From Aliiroseovarius zhejiangensis (lineage in GTDB: Bacteria > Pseudomonadota > Alphaproteobacteria > Rhodobacterales > Rhodobacteraceae), in contig NZ_BNCH01000003.1 of assembly GCF_014656375.1 (NCBI RefSeq), positions 310,001 through 374,000 of the forward strand: DNA of 64,000 bases, read 5' to 3'. Position numbers and translations under genes: made by a program. Below, piece after piece: positions 32,451-41,073 of this stretch. Below the pieces are notes generated by a model. That model was not told where the DNA came from. It ran no database searches and saw nothing but the letters and a program-made list of their open reading frames with translations. Every line of letters begins with the position of its first letter. Within the stretch, counting starts at the first letter, position 1.

Positions 32451-33548
32451 ATGGCCCCAATTCTTGAAATCCAGAACCTCTATAAGAATTATGGTCCGGT
32501 CGAGATCCTGAAGGATATCAACATCGCGATCGAGCCCGGCGATTTCCTCGTGCTGGTCGGCCCGTCGGGATGCGGCAAATCCACGCTTTTGAATTGCATT
32601 GCGGGGCTTGAGCCGATTTCGGGTGGCAGGCTGATGATTGGTGGTGCTGACATGACCGATGTCAGTCCCAAGGACCGCGACATCGCGATGGTGTTCCAAT
32701 CCTATGCGCTTTATCCCACGATGAGCGTCGCGAAGAACATCACCTTCGGAATGAAGGTGCGGGGCGTCGATCAGGAAACCCAGACCCGCAAGTTGCAGGA
32801 GGTGGCGAGCCAGTTGCAGATTGAACAGCTTCTGAATCGCCGTCCGGGGCAGTTGTCCGGCGGGCAGCGGCAGCGGGTCGCGATGGGGCGTGCTTTGGTG
32901 CGTGATCCCAAGCTGTTCCTGTTCGACGAACCCCTGTCGAACCTTGACGCCAAGCTGCGGGTCGAAATGCGGTCCGAGATCAAGAAACTGCACCAGACCC
33001 TTGGCGCGACGATGGTTTACGTGACCCATGACCAGATCGAGGCGATGACGCTGGCCACAAAGATCGTGGTCCTGAAAGGCGGGGTAATTCAGCAGATCGG
33101 ATCGCCGTCCGAGATCTATAACCGGCCTGCCAATCTGTTTGTCGCCGATTTCATGGGGTCGCCTGCGATGAACCTGATCCCGGCCAAGGCGCGGGCCGAT
33201 GGCGCAGGCGCGCGGATCGAGATTGCCCGCAGCAGCGGCACGCCGCTCGTGCTGATCGACGAACATGCCCCCGCCTTGCCCGAGGATGTGATCCTTGGCC
33301 TGCGCCCCGAAGACATCGCCGAGGCTGGATTTCGCGCCGGTGCCGATGTGCAGGATGCCAGCTGCCTGATCGACATGGTCGAACCCGCCGGGGCAGATAC
33401 TTATGTGGTGTCCGAACTTGGCGGCAAGCCGGTCACGGCGCGGCTGCATTCGGAAACCGTCGCCACACCCGGCGAGATGCTGAACCTGTCGATCGACATG
33501 AGCAAAGTGTCCTATTTCGCGCCGGACAGCGGGCAGCGTCTGAACTGA
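32451..33548 (+). CDS. Sugar ABC transporter ATP-binding protein (UgpC/MsmK type)
   Basis: A 365-residue ATPase: Walker A GPSGCGKST (residues about 37-45), Q-loop VFQSYALYP, signature LSGGQRQRVAMGRA, Walker B LFLFDEPLSNLD, and the switch His in VTHDQIEAM. The C-terminal ~120 residues form the TOBE/MalK-type regulatory domain. It powers the two sugar permeases upstream. It closes the operon; the next gene is convergent. Confidence 0.95.
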   Translation: MAPILEIQNLYKNYGPVEILKDINIAIEPGDFLVLVGPSGCGKSTLLNCIAGLEPISGGRLMIGGADMTDVSPKDRDIAMVFQSYALYPTMSVAKNITFGMKVRGVDQETQTRKLQEVASQLQIEQLLNRRPGQLSGGQRQRVAMGRALVRDPKLFLFDEPLSNLDAKLRVEMRSEIKKLHQTLGATMVYVTHDQIEAMTLATKIVVLKGGVIQQIGSPSEIYNRPANLFVADFMGSPAMNLIPAKARADGAGARIEIARSSGTPLVLIDEHAPALPEDVILGLRPEDIAEAGFRAGADVQDASCLIDMVEPAGADTYVVSELGGKPVTARLHSETVATPGEMLNLSIDMSKVSYFAPDSGQRLN

Positions 33549-33557
33549 GTGCGCGCT

Positions 33558-34457
33558 TTATGGGCAAGAAGACGAAGGCCCGCGATACGCGGCGATCAGA
33601 CCGCTTAGCGCCAGATTGACATGGTTCAGGTGCCGAACGGCGACGCCCTGTGCCTCCAATGCTGTGGCATAGGCTGCGGACATCGGGGCGTCTGCCGGGA
33701 TCGCGACGTTCTGGCCAAGCCAATAGGGCTTGGCCGCCGCCAGTTCTGCGCCGATCAACACGGCCAGCAAGCGTCCGCGCGCAACGTCTGCGCTGCGCGC
33801 GTTCAGTTCGCTGTCGGCATAGACGGAAAAGATTTTCGCGGCCAGATCAGCCGGACGCACCAAGGTTTCGGAAAGCGTCTGCTCAAACACCGCGCGATCC
33901 CAGCCTTCAGCATTCACGGCGGATCGCAACATCGTGTCGCGCGACAGAAGGTCGAACAGCTCGCCCGTCATGAAGGTGCGAAAGCTTACAATCTCGCCGG
34001 CGCTGATATGCACCCATTTTATTTGTGGGCCGGGCAGGCACAGTATTCCATCAAAATTCGGGTCATAAGTCAGCAGCCCTGCGACCTGCATCTCCTCGCC
34101 CCGCATCAGGTCAGGCGGAGCCGCCTGCTTTACCCCCGGCAAGAGAGACAGTTCAAACCTCCTCATCTGATATGGTGTTGCCTGCGCGATTGTCGGCGGC
34201 GCGCAGGGGGTTGATAAATACGCATCGGCGGCGGGCGAAACAGCAGGATGCCTCATCCCACATACGACAATCGGGACGCTGCTATCAGGCAAAACATCAG
34301 ATAGCAGGTCGCGCAGCCTCGTCTCGAACCTGTCCCCGGACATGCTCGTTTCGGATTGTCTGTGCTGCAGCACCCTATCGTCTGCCCCCATCAACCAGAC
34401 CTGCAGGCCGGATTGACGGGATTCCATGGCAATCCAGTCAGGTTTTTCTGTGGTCAT
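33558..34457 (-). CDS. DgoK-like 2-oxo-3-deoxygalactonate kinase homologue with degraded motifs
   Basis: A 299-residue protein clearly of the DgoK family by RGEEMQVAGLL (residues 119-129), the SFRTFMTGELFDLLSRDTML block (158-177) and VLIGAEL. Yet the N-terminal ATP-phosphate loop, normally DWGTT-type, is MESRQSG at 11-17, and the usual PGTHSKW is PGPQIKW at 142-148. The active kinase phosphorylates 2-keto-3-deoxygalactonate in De Ley-Doudoroff sugar breakdown. This copy may be inactive or altered. I start it at ATG 34457 (MTTEKPDWIA). It is convergent with the sugar ABC operon, ten bases away. Confidence 0.75.
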   Translation of the reverse strand: MTTEKPDWIAMESRQSGLQVWLMGADDRVLQHRQSETSMSGDRFETRLRDLLSDVLPDSSVPIVVCGMRHPAVSPAADAYLSTPCAPPTIAQATPYQMRRFELSLLPGVKQAAPPDLMRGEEMQVAGLLTYDPNFDGILCLPGPQIKWVHISAGEIVSFRTFMTGELFDLLSRDTMLRSAVNAEGWDRAVFEQTLSETLVRPADLAAKIFSVYADSELNARSADVARGRLLAVLIGAELAAAKPYWLGQNVAIPADAPMSAAYATALEAQGVAVRHLNHVNLALSGLIAAYRGPSSSCP

Positions 34458-34633
34458 CGGTGCCTCGCGCAGTTTTTTGCTGAGATCGTGATAGCCACCT
34501 GATTTGTCCGGGTCCAGTCGGGGGAGTGGCTTTCGCAAAGGGGAAGGGGACTATCGCTGCGCCGCCGGAAGGGCTGGCGCGCCTGCCTGTTCCTGCGCAT
34601 AGTGTGGGCAATCGAATTGGGAAGGATCGAGAT

Positions 34634-35830
34634 GTGAGCCCTGATCGCTTCAGGCAGGAGGTCCAAACCTCCGTCCGAGTGCCGGGTGACGGAAAATCGG
34701 CCTTGGGCTCGGCCACGGCGCGGGCGCTGGAAGCGGTCGTCGACCTGTTGCGCCGGGGCAAAAGCCTGTCGGTGACCCAGGCCGGTGTCGGGGCGGCCGA
34801 GCAGACCGGCGCGGGCCAACGGCTGTTGGTGCAAAGCGCAGGGTCGACCGGCGCGCCGAAGATCATTCGCCGCAGTCCGGCCTCGTGGCGGGCCAGTTTC
34901 GAAGTGACGCGCGACCGGTTCGGTGTCGGGCCCAAGGCGCCCTATGCCGTTCTGGGGGCGATAACCCATTCCCTGACGCTTTATGCCGTGCTGGAGGCCT
35001 TTGATATCGGCTGTGACCTTTCGGTCCTGACCGGATTGTCCCCAAGATCTCAGGCCCGCGCGCTGCGCGAAAACGGTGTGCAGGTGCTCTATGCGACGCC
35101 AACCCAGCTTCGCCTGTTGGCTGCGGCGTCCGAAGAACCCATTGAAAGCCTGCGCTGGGTTTTCTGTGGTGGGGGGATGCTGGATGTGTCGACACGCACG
35201 CAGATCTGCGAGATGTTTCCCCGGGCGACGGTGCGCGAGTTTTTCGGCGCGTCCGAGACGAGCTTCGTGGCGATCAGCGATGCGCAAACGCCACCTGGAG
35301 CGGTCGGGCGTGCCTATCCCGGGGTGGAGCTTTGCATTCGCGATGGGCAGGGGCGGCATACAAGCGGAACCGGTGAAATCTGGGTGAAAAGCCCGTACCT
35401 GTTTGACGGGTATGCCATGGGCAACAGTCCCGACACGCGCTGGCAGGGCGATTATCTGAGCATTGGCGAAATGGGGCAGCTGGATCAAGGCGGAAACCTG
35501 ACCGTGCTGGGGCGCAAGAGCCGGATGGTGACGGTGGCAGATCAGAACGTGTTTCCCGAAGTGGTCGAGGCACAGATGCGCGCAGTGCCGGGTGTCGGGC
35601 CATGCGCGGCTATTCCGGTGCCGGATCCAACACGCGGGCAGGTGATTGTCGGGGTCGTGGAAGGGGCGCAAGACGATGCCCTTGCCCGCCGCCTGCAAGC
35701 CCACTGCCGCAATGTTCTGGGCGCGCATGCCTGCCCCCGACGCATCGTTTTTGTCGACCGCCTGCCCATGCTCAGTGCCGGGAAGGCCGATCTGGTGGCG
35801 CTGGCCCGTGATCTGGGGCAACGCGTATGA
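34634..35830 (+). CDS. AMP-forming acyl-CoA ligase family protein, short
   Basis: A 398-residue member of the ANL (acyl-CoA ligase) superfamily. The phosphate loop QSAGSTGAPKIIRR is near residues 65-78, the adenine motif is EFFGASETSFVA, the hinge is VLGRKSRMVTVADQNVFP and the catalytic Lys lies in PMLSAGKADLVAL at the end. It is 100-150 residues shorter at the N-terminus than usual ligases. I chose GTG 34634 because GAAGGA precedes it by seven bases; an in-frame GTG at 34526 would add 36 residues with poorer codon use. It activates an unknown acid. Its stop overlaps the thiolase start, so the two are coupled. Confidence 0.82.
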   Translation: MSPDRFRQEVQTSVRVPGDGKSALGSATARALEAVVDLLRRGKSLSVTQAGVGAAEQTGAGQRLLVQSAGSTGAPKIIRRSPASWRASFEVTRDRFGVGPKAPYAVLGAITHSLTLYAVLEAFDIGCDLSVLTGLSPRSQARALRENGVQVLYATPTQLRLLAAASEEPIESLRWVFCGGGMLDVSTRTQICEMFPRATVREFFGASETSFVAISDAQTPPGAVGRAYPGVELCIRDGQGRHTSGTGEIWVKSPYLFDGYAMGNSPDTRWQGDYLSIGEMGQLDQGGNLTVLGRKSRMVTVADQNVFPEVVEAQMRAVPGVGPCAAIPVPDPTRGQVIVGVVEGAQDDALARRLQAHCRNVLGAHACPRRIVFVDRLPMLSAGKADLVALARDLGQRV

Positions 35831-36981
35831 CCGGTGCCCTGATCATCGCGGCACGGCGCAGCGCGGTTGCCCCGAAGGGGGGCGGTCTGGCCCATTGCGA
35901 CATCCACGATCTGGCCGCCCCTGTCATTCAGGCGGTGCTGGCGGATGCGGGTCTGGATGATGGGGAGGTGGACGAGGTGATACTGTCCAACGCGCTGGGC
36001 GCCGGTGGCAACCCGGCACGTCGCGCGGCGCTGGCAGCTGGCCTGCCGGAGCGTGTCGCTGGTCTGTCCGTGGACCGTCAGTGTTGCGGCGGGCTGGATG
36101 CGGTGCTTCTGGCGCGGGCGATGGTGATGTCCGGGCAGCACGACGTCGTGATCGCGGGCGGGGCGGAAAGCTATTCCCGCCGTCCTCTCAGATCACGCAC
36201 CTTTGCCGATGGACGCCCGGCCGAACCCTATGAGCAGGCCCCTTTCACCCCATGGCCGACCCGCGACCCCGACATGGCCGAGGCGGCGGACGCGCTGGGC
36301 CGGCAACTGGGGATTTCGCGGCGCGATCAGGATGACTGGGCCATCTCAAGCCACGCCGGGGCCAGACGTTGGCAAACCCACCCTCAAGACGAGATCGTGG
36401 CGCTTCAGGGCCTCACCCGTGATGCGTTCACCCGCGATTTGACCCCGCGCCTGTGCGTACGTGCGCCGGTCGTGACGGGCAGCATCACAGCGGCCAACAT
36501 GGCGGTGGCGGCGGATGGGGCGGCGTTCTGCCTTGTGGTGTCAGGGCAGGTGGCGCGGCGTCTGGCCCGCCAGTCCACGCGCCCGGCGATCAGGATCGTG
36601 TCAGGGGTCACGCTGGGCGGCGATCCGACCTTGCCCGGTCTGGCCCCTGTCACCGCCATCAAAAAATCGCTTCGGGATGCCGCGCTGGCACCGTCCGACC
36701 TAACCTGCGCCGAGATCATGGAGGCCTTTGCCGTGCAAGCCATTGCCTGCCAGAAAGGCGCGGGTTTGGCGCGTGACATCGTCAATTCCGATGGCGGCGG
36801 GCTGGCGCGCGGTCATCCGGTCGGAGCGTCGGGTGCGATCTTGGCCGTGCGCCTGTATCACCGGCTTGCGAGGCAGGGCGGGGCGGGCGTGGCCGCCATT
36901 GCCGCAGCGGGTGGGCTGGGCACGGCCCTTGTGCTGCGGATGGATCAGGCAGGTTCGTCGAACCCACGAAAGCTCGCGTAG
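35827..36981 (+). CDS. Thiolase-family protein lacking two catalytic positions
   Basis: A 384-residue thiolase-fold protein. The acyl-accepting Cys86 (VDRQCCGGLDA) and His330 (GHPVGASGA) are present. However NEAFA is MEAFA (Met298 replaces Asn), and the second catalytic Cys near the C-terminus, normally in a CxGGG motif, is Ala359 (AIAAAGGLG). Standard thiolases need this Cys for deprotonation in Claisen condensation or thiolysis. The protein may therefore act as a transferase or condensing enzyme of another kind. It is coupled to the acyl-CoA ligase by ATGA and overlaps the convergent nitroreductase by 37 bases. Confidence 0.85.
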   Translation: MTGALIIAARRSAVAPKGGGLAHCDIHDLAAPVIQAVLADAGLDDGEVDEVILSNALGAGGNPARRAALAAGLPERVAGLSVDRQCCGGLDAVLLARAMVMSGQHDVVIAGGAESYSRRPLRSRTFADGRPAEPYEQAPFTPWPTRDPDMAEAADALGRQLGISRRDQDDWAISSHAGARRWQTHPQDEIVALQGLTRDAFTRDLTPRLCVRAPVVTGSITAANMAVAADGAAFCLVVSGQVARRLARQSTRPAIRIVSGVTLGGDPTLPGLAPVTAIKKSLRDAALAPSDLTCAEIMEAFAVQAIACQKGAGLARDIVNSDGGGLARGHPVGASGAILAVRLYHRLARQGGAGVAAIAAAGGLGTALVLRMDQAGSSNPRKLA

Positions 36982-37631
36982 TCCTGAAGCTCTGCGCGCG
37001 CGGTGCGGAACTGGTTTTCCGGGGCGGATGCGTCGGCCACCCCGACGGCGATCCCGCACACCACCATTTCTTCCTCGGGCAGGTTCAGGTGATCGTGGAC
37101 ACATGGGCCATAATTGGCAAGCGCCCCGATCCCTGTCGCGCCAAAGCCCTGATCTTCGGCGGACAGCAGGAATGCCATCAGCGACATGCCAAGATCCATG
37201 AAGCACCCCTTGCCCATGTCGCGCCGGATGGTCACGACGACACCGACCGGCGCCCCGAAAAACGCATAGTTTCGGGCAAACTGGGCGCGCCGCGCATCGA
37301 TGTCGCGACGCCCGATACCCAGCGCCGTGTAAAGCGCATAGCCCGCCGCCCGCTGCCGGGCCTTCAACATCTCGGGCATGGGGGACGGGAAATAGGAATA
37401 TTCGGCCGCATGCGGGATCCCGGCCCGAACCGCGTCTTGCAAGGCGTCGATCAAGCCGCGCAGCGCGGATCCGGTCAGCACGTGAAACTGACCCGGTTGC
37501 AGGTTGGCCCCGCTGGGCGCACACCGGGCGGCGCGGCACATGCGCTGGACGGCATCCCGCGGCACAGGGGTCTGGTTAAAGGCGCGGACGGACCTGCGCG
37601 AGCGCAAAAGATCTTCTAGTGAGCCGGTCAT
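36945..37631 (-). CDS. Nitroreductase-family FMN oxidoreductase
   Basis: A 228-residue nitroreductase-fold protein: RRSVRAFNQTPVPRDAVQRM at the N-terminus with the Arg pair binding FMN phosphate, RCAPSGANLQPGQFHV, and a C-terminal GFGATGIGALANY. Such enzymes reduce nitro groups, quinones or enones with NAD(P)H. The 3' end overlaps the thiolase gene by 37 bases tail to tail. Relation to the ligase-thiolase pair is suggested by position only. Natural substrate unknown. Confidence 0.9.
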   Translation of the reverse strand: MTGSLEDLLRSRRSVRAFNQTPVPRDAVQRMCRAARCAPSGANLQPGQFHVLTGSALRGLIDALQDAVRAGIPHAAEYSYFPSPMPEMLKARQRAAGYALYTALGIGRRDIDARRAQFARNYAFFGAPVGVVVTIRRDMGKGCFMDLGMSLMAFLLSAEDQGFGATGIGALANYGPCVHDHLNLPEEEMVVCGIAVGVADASAPENQFRTARAELQDYASFRGFDEPA

Positions 37632-38087
37632 GAACCACCGCAGATTGTTCTTCGTCCTTGGTACGGGATCGCATCTGCCACGTCCACAGTGCGGGGGCTG
37701 TCCGGTCCGGACCGTGCGGCGCCTTCACCGACCCATGCGACAGATCCGAAGGAGGAGATTCTCGGTCCTTCGCATCGCCTTCGGCGGGAAAGCTGCCGAT
37801 ACGGCAACCTGCGCAATATTGTTAGCGAAAACTCGGCATGAGCTTTTCAGATCATGCAATGCGGCCTTCACAGGCAACTGTCGGCAGTTCTATGGAAAAT
37901 TCACCATTTAAGTAAAAAATTTACAGCCATCATGTGGCTCTGTTAAACAAATTTACAAAAAAGTTGTTGTTTGCCGCAGGTTTGTCCCATTATTTTCAAC
38001 ACCAACGGAAATCCGTCTGTTAAGGCGCTGACGTTTCGTGGACCGCGCGATGAGCGCGATCCGGAGGATTAAATGGGAGGACCCTGC
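37632..38087. other. 456-base intergenic region upstream of acs
   Basis: The longest gene-free stretch in the window, between the divergent nitroreductase and acs genes. The first half is GC-rich and holds a small hairpin (CGAAGGA at 37747-37753 pairing with TCCTTCG at 37766-37772). From about 37810 it becomes AT-rich, with TTGTTTGCCGCAG and CATTATTTT near 37966-37998. This is where acs promoter and activator sites are expected. I see no convincing small gene or known RNA family in it. Confidence 0.5.
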
Positions 38088-40058
38088 ATGTCGTCGGAAA
38101 ACACGGCCGATAAAACTTATGCCCCGTCAGCTGAGTTTGTCGCGAACGCTCATATTGATTCTGCGAAATACAAGGAAATGTATGCCGCTTCGGTGAACGA
38201 CCCGGAAGCGTTCTGGTCCGAACAGATGACCCGGCTGACGTGGTCCAAGACCCCGACAAAGATCAAGAACACGACGTTCAAACACCCCGACGTGTCGATC
38301 AAGTGGTTCGAAGACGGCGAGTTGAACGTGTCCGAGAACTGCATCGACCGTCACCTTGAAACCCGTGGCGATCAGGTGGCGATCATCTGGGAATCCGACG
38401 ATCCCTCGCTGGACAAGAAGATCACCTATCGTGAGCTGCACGAGAATGTATCGAAGCTGGCGAATGTGATGAAGGGCATGGGCGTGGGGAAAGGCGACCG
38501 TGTTGTTCTTTATCTTCCGATGATCCCCGAAGCCGCCTATGCCATGCTGGCCTGTGCGCGGATCGGTGCGATCCATTCGATCGTGTTCGCAGGTTTCTCG
38601 CCCGAGGCTCTGGCGGCCCGTGTCGAAGGCTGCGAGGCGTCGCTGGTGATCACGGCGGACGAAGCGCCGCGGGGCGGACGCAACACGCCCCTGAAAACCA
38701 ACGTGGACGCGGCGCTGGATCATGGCGATCTGGGCAACACGCCGGTTCTGGTGGTCGAACGCACGGGCGGCGATGTGCCGATGAAGGACGGGCGCGATCA
38801 TTCTTATGCTGCGCTGATGGCCGAGGCATCTGCCGATTGCCCGGCAGAGCAGATGAACGCCGAAGATCCGCTGTTCATCCTCTACACCTCCGGCTCTACC
38901 GGTCAGCCCAAAGGCGTGCAGCACTGCACCGGCGGCTATCTGCTGTATGCGGCGATGACCCATGAGCTGGTGTTCGATTATCACGATGGCGACGTGTATT
39001 GGTGCACGGCGGATGTGGGTTGGGTCACCGGCCACAGCTATATCGTCTATGGCCCGTTGGCCAATGGCGCGACCACGTTGATGTTCGAAGGGGTGCCGAC
39101 CTATCCGGATGCGGGCCGTTTCTGGGCCGTGTGTGAAAAGCACAAGGTCAACCAGTTCTACACCGCGCCGACCGCGATCCGCGCCCTGATGGCGCGTGGC
39201 GAGGAGTTCGTGACCAAGTACGATCTGAGCGACCTGAAGGTGCTGGGCACCGTGGGCGAGCCGATCAACCCCGAGGCCTGGAACTGGTATAACGACATTG
39301 TTGGCAAAGGGCGTTGCCCCATCGTTGACACGTGGTGGCAAACGGAAACCGGTGGTCACCTGCTGACCCCGCTGCCCGGTGCCACGCCGACCAAGCCCGG
39401 CTCGGCCACCACGCCATTCTTCGGCGTGCAACCCGTCATTCTGGAACCCACCACGGGCGAGGAAATCACGACGACCGAGGCCGAAGGCGTCTTGTGCATG
39501 AAAGACAGCTGGCCCGGCCAGATGCGCACCATTTTCGGCGATCATGACCGCTTCGTGTCGACCTATTTCTCGGATTACAAAGGCTATTATTTCACCGGGG
39601 ATGGCTGCCGCCGCGATGCGGATGGCTATTACTGGATTACCGGCCGCGTTGATGACGTGATCAATGTCTCGGGTCACCGCATGGGCACCGCCGAGGTCGA
39701 AAGCGCCCTTGTCGCCCACGCCAAAGTGTCCGAGGCCGCCGTCGTCGGCTTCCCGCACGACATCAAGGGGCAGGGCATCTATTGCTATGTCACGCTGATG
39801 GACGGTGAAGAATATACCGACGACCTGAAAACCGAGCTGCGCAACTGGGTCCGGCAGGAAATCGGTCCCATCGCCAGCCCGGATTACATCCAGTGGGCGC
39901 CCGGTCTTCCCAAAACCCGGTCGGGCAAGATCATGCGCCGCATCCTGCGCAAGATCGCCGAAGATGATTTCGGCGCGCTGGGCGATACCTCGACCCTGGC
40001 CGATCCGTCCGTGGTGGACGACCTGATCGACAACCGCATGACCAAGGACAAAGCCTGA
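38088..40058 (+). CDS. acs: Acetate--CoA ligase (acetyl-CoA synthetase)
   Basis: A 656-residue Acs of full family length. It has the ACAS N-terminal block ([19 protein letters not shown]), phosphate loop [30 protein letters not shown], the [16 protein letters not shown] substrate motif and the C-terminal [13 protein letters not shown] catalytic lysine that is the target of acetylation in known Acs. It makes acetyl-CoA from acetate, ATP and CoA, releasing AMP and PPi. Two starts have good ribosome sites: ATG 38088 behind GGGAGG, and in-frame ATG 38073 behind GGAGG. I use the inner one. Its stop overlaps adk by one base. Confidence 0.95.
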   Translation: MSSENTADKTYAPSAEFVANAHIDSAKYKEMYAASVNDPEAFWSEQMTRLTWSKTPTKIKNTTFKHPDVSIKWFEDGELNVSENCIDRHLETRGDQVAIIWESDDPSLDKKITYRELHENVSKLANVMKGMGVGKGDRVVLYLPMIPEAAYAMLACARIGAIHSIVFAGFSPEALAARVEGCEASLVITADEAPRGGRNTPLKTNVDAALDHGDLGNTPVLVVERTGGDVPMKDGRDHSYAALMAEASADCPAEQMNAEDPLFILYTSGSTGQPKGVQHCTGGYLLYAAMTHELVFDYHDGDVYWCTADVGWVTGHSYIVYGPLANGATTLMFEGVPTYPDAGRFWAVCEKHKVNQFYTAPTAIRALMARGEEFVTKYDLSDLKVLGTVGEPINPEAWNWYNDIVGKGRCPIVDTWWQTETGGHLLTPLPGATPTKPGSATTPFFGVQPVILEPTTGEEITTTEAEGVLCMKDSWPGQMRTIFGDHDRFVSTYFSDYKGYYFTGDGCRRDADGYYWITGRVDDVINVSGHRMGTAEVESALVAHAKVSEAAVVGFPHDIKGQGIYCYVTLMDGEEYTDDLKTELRNWVRQEIGPIASPDYIQWAPGLPKTRSGKIMRRILRKIAEDDFGALGDTSTLADPSVVDDLIDNRMTKDKA

Positions 40059-40741
40059 TGGATGCGGCGACGAAAACAGCGGCACCCGTGCTGATCCTTC
40101 TTGGCCCACCGGGGGCCGGGAAGGGCACGCAGGCCCGGATGCTGGAGGAAACCTTCGGCCTTGTGCAGCTGTCCACGGGCGATCTTCTGCGCGCTGCCGT
40201 GGCGGCGGGCACCGATGCGGGCAAAGCCGCGAAAGCCGTGATGGAGGCAGGCGACCTGGTCTCGGACGAGATCGTGATCGCCATTCTGCGCGACCGTCTG
40301 GCGGATGCGGACTGTGCCAAAGGGGTGATCCTTGACGGCTTCCCGCGCACGACCGTGCAGGCGGAGGCGCTGGATGCGCTGCTGGCCGAGAACGGTCAGA
40401 AAATCAACGCCGCCATCAGCCTTGAGGTTGACGACGCCGCCATGGTGACCCGGATTTCGGGCCGTTACACCTGTGGCGCTTGTGGCGAAGGGTATCACGA
40501 CGAATTCAAGCAGCCCGCCAAGGATGGCGTCTGCGACAAATGCGGCGGCACGGAGATGAAACGCCGGGCCGACGACAATGCCGAAACCGTGGGAAGCCGT
40601 CTTGTGGCCTATCACGAACAAACGGCACCGCTCATTGCCTATTACAAGGGCAAGGGCAGCCTGAAAACGGTCGACGCGATGCTGGGCATCGACGAGATCG
40701 CGGGCAATCTGAATGCGATCGTGAAGGAGGCGATTGCATAA
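40058..40741 (+). CDS. adk: Adenylate kinase with zinc-finger LID, coupled to acs
   Basis: A 227-residue adenylate kinase: P-loop GPPGAGKGTQ (residues 16-25), AMP-site LSTGDLLRAAV, DGFPRT, and a LID domain carrying four cysteines (139, 142, 159, 162) in the CGAC/CDKC pattern that binds zinc. It converts AMP and ATP to two ADP. The start ATG shares its A with the acs stop, so it is translated with Acs, whose by-product is AMP. Rhodobacterales usually have another adk in the ribosomal operon, so this may be a dedicated second copy; that paralogue is not in the window. Confidence 0.95.
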   Translation: MDAATKTAAPVLILLGPPGAGKGTQARMLEETFGLVQLSTGDLLRAAVAAGTDAGKAAKAVMEAGDLVSDEIVIAILRDRLADADCAKGVILDGFPRTTVQAEALDALLAENGQKINAAISLEVDDAAMVTRISGRYTCGACGEGYHDEFKQPAKDGVCDKCGGTEMKRRADDNAETVGSRLVAYHEQTAPLIAYYKGKGSLKTVDAMLGIDEIAGNLNAIVKEAIA

Positions 40742-40801
40742 GAAAGGGACAGGCCGGGTCGCACAAGCCCCCGGCCAGTGGAACGTTAGGGAGGTGGCTT
40801 C

Positions 40802-41062
40802 ATGGCCGAAAACTCATCCAACTCCGCATATTGGTCCGCCAATGTGCGCATCATCTTGATCAGCCTCGTCATCTGGGCGCTGGTCTCATTCGGGTTCGGC
40901 ATCCTGCTGCGCCCAATGCTGTCCGGGATCGCCGTTGGCGGGACCGATCTGGGCTTCTGGTTTGCTCAGCAGGGGTCGATCATCGTCTTCCTCATTCTGA
41001 TCTTCAACTACGCCTGGCGCATGAACAAGCTCGACCGTGAACACGGCGTGGACGAAGAGTAA
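40802..41062 (+). CDS. DUF4212 small subunit of sodium/solute symporter
   Basis: An 86-residue protein with two membrane helices (about 16-36 and 55-75) and the family pattern YWSANVRIILISLVIWALVSFGFGILL then IVFLILIFNYAWRMNKLDREHGV. DUF4212 proteins are always encoded just before a VC2705-type sodium:solute symporter and are thought to be its small subunit. A GGGAGG ribosome site precedes it. The large subunit follows after 11 bases. Confidence 0.94.
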   Translation: MAENSSNSAYWSANVRIILISLVIWALVSFGFGILLRPMLSGIAVGGTDLGFWFAQQGSIIVFLILIFNYAWRMNKLDREHGVDEE

Positions 41063-41073
41063 GGGAGAGACAT

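Noticed and set aside
37632-37911. Small plus-strand gene in the acs upstream region
   Set aside because: The only open frame starts inside the nitroreductase shadow, lacks a ribosome site and is Arg/Cys-rich without a domain.
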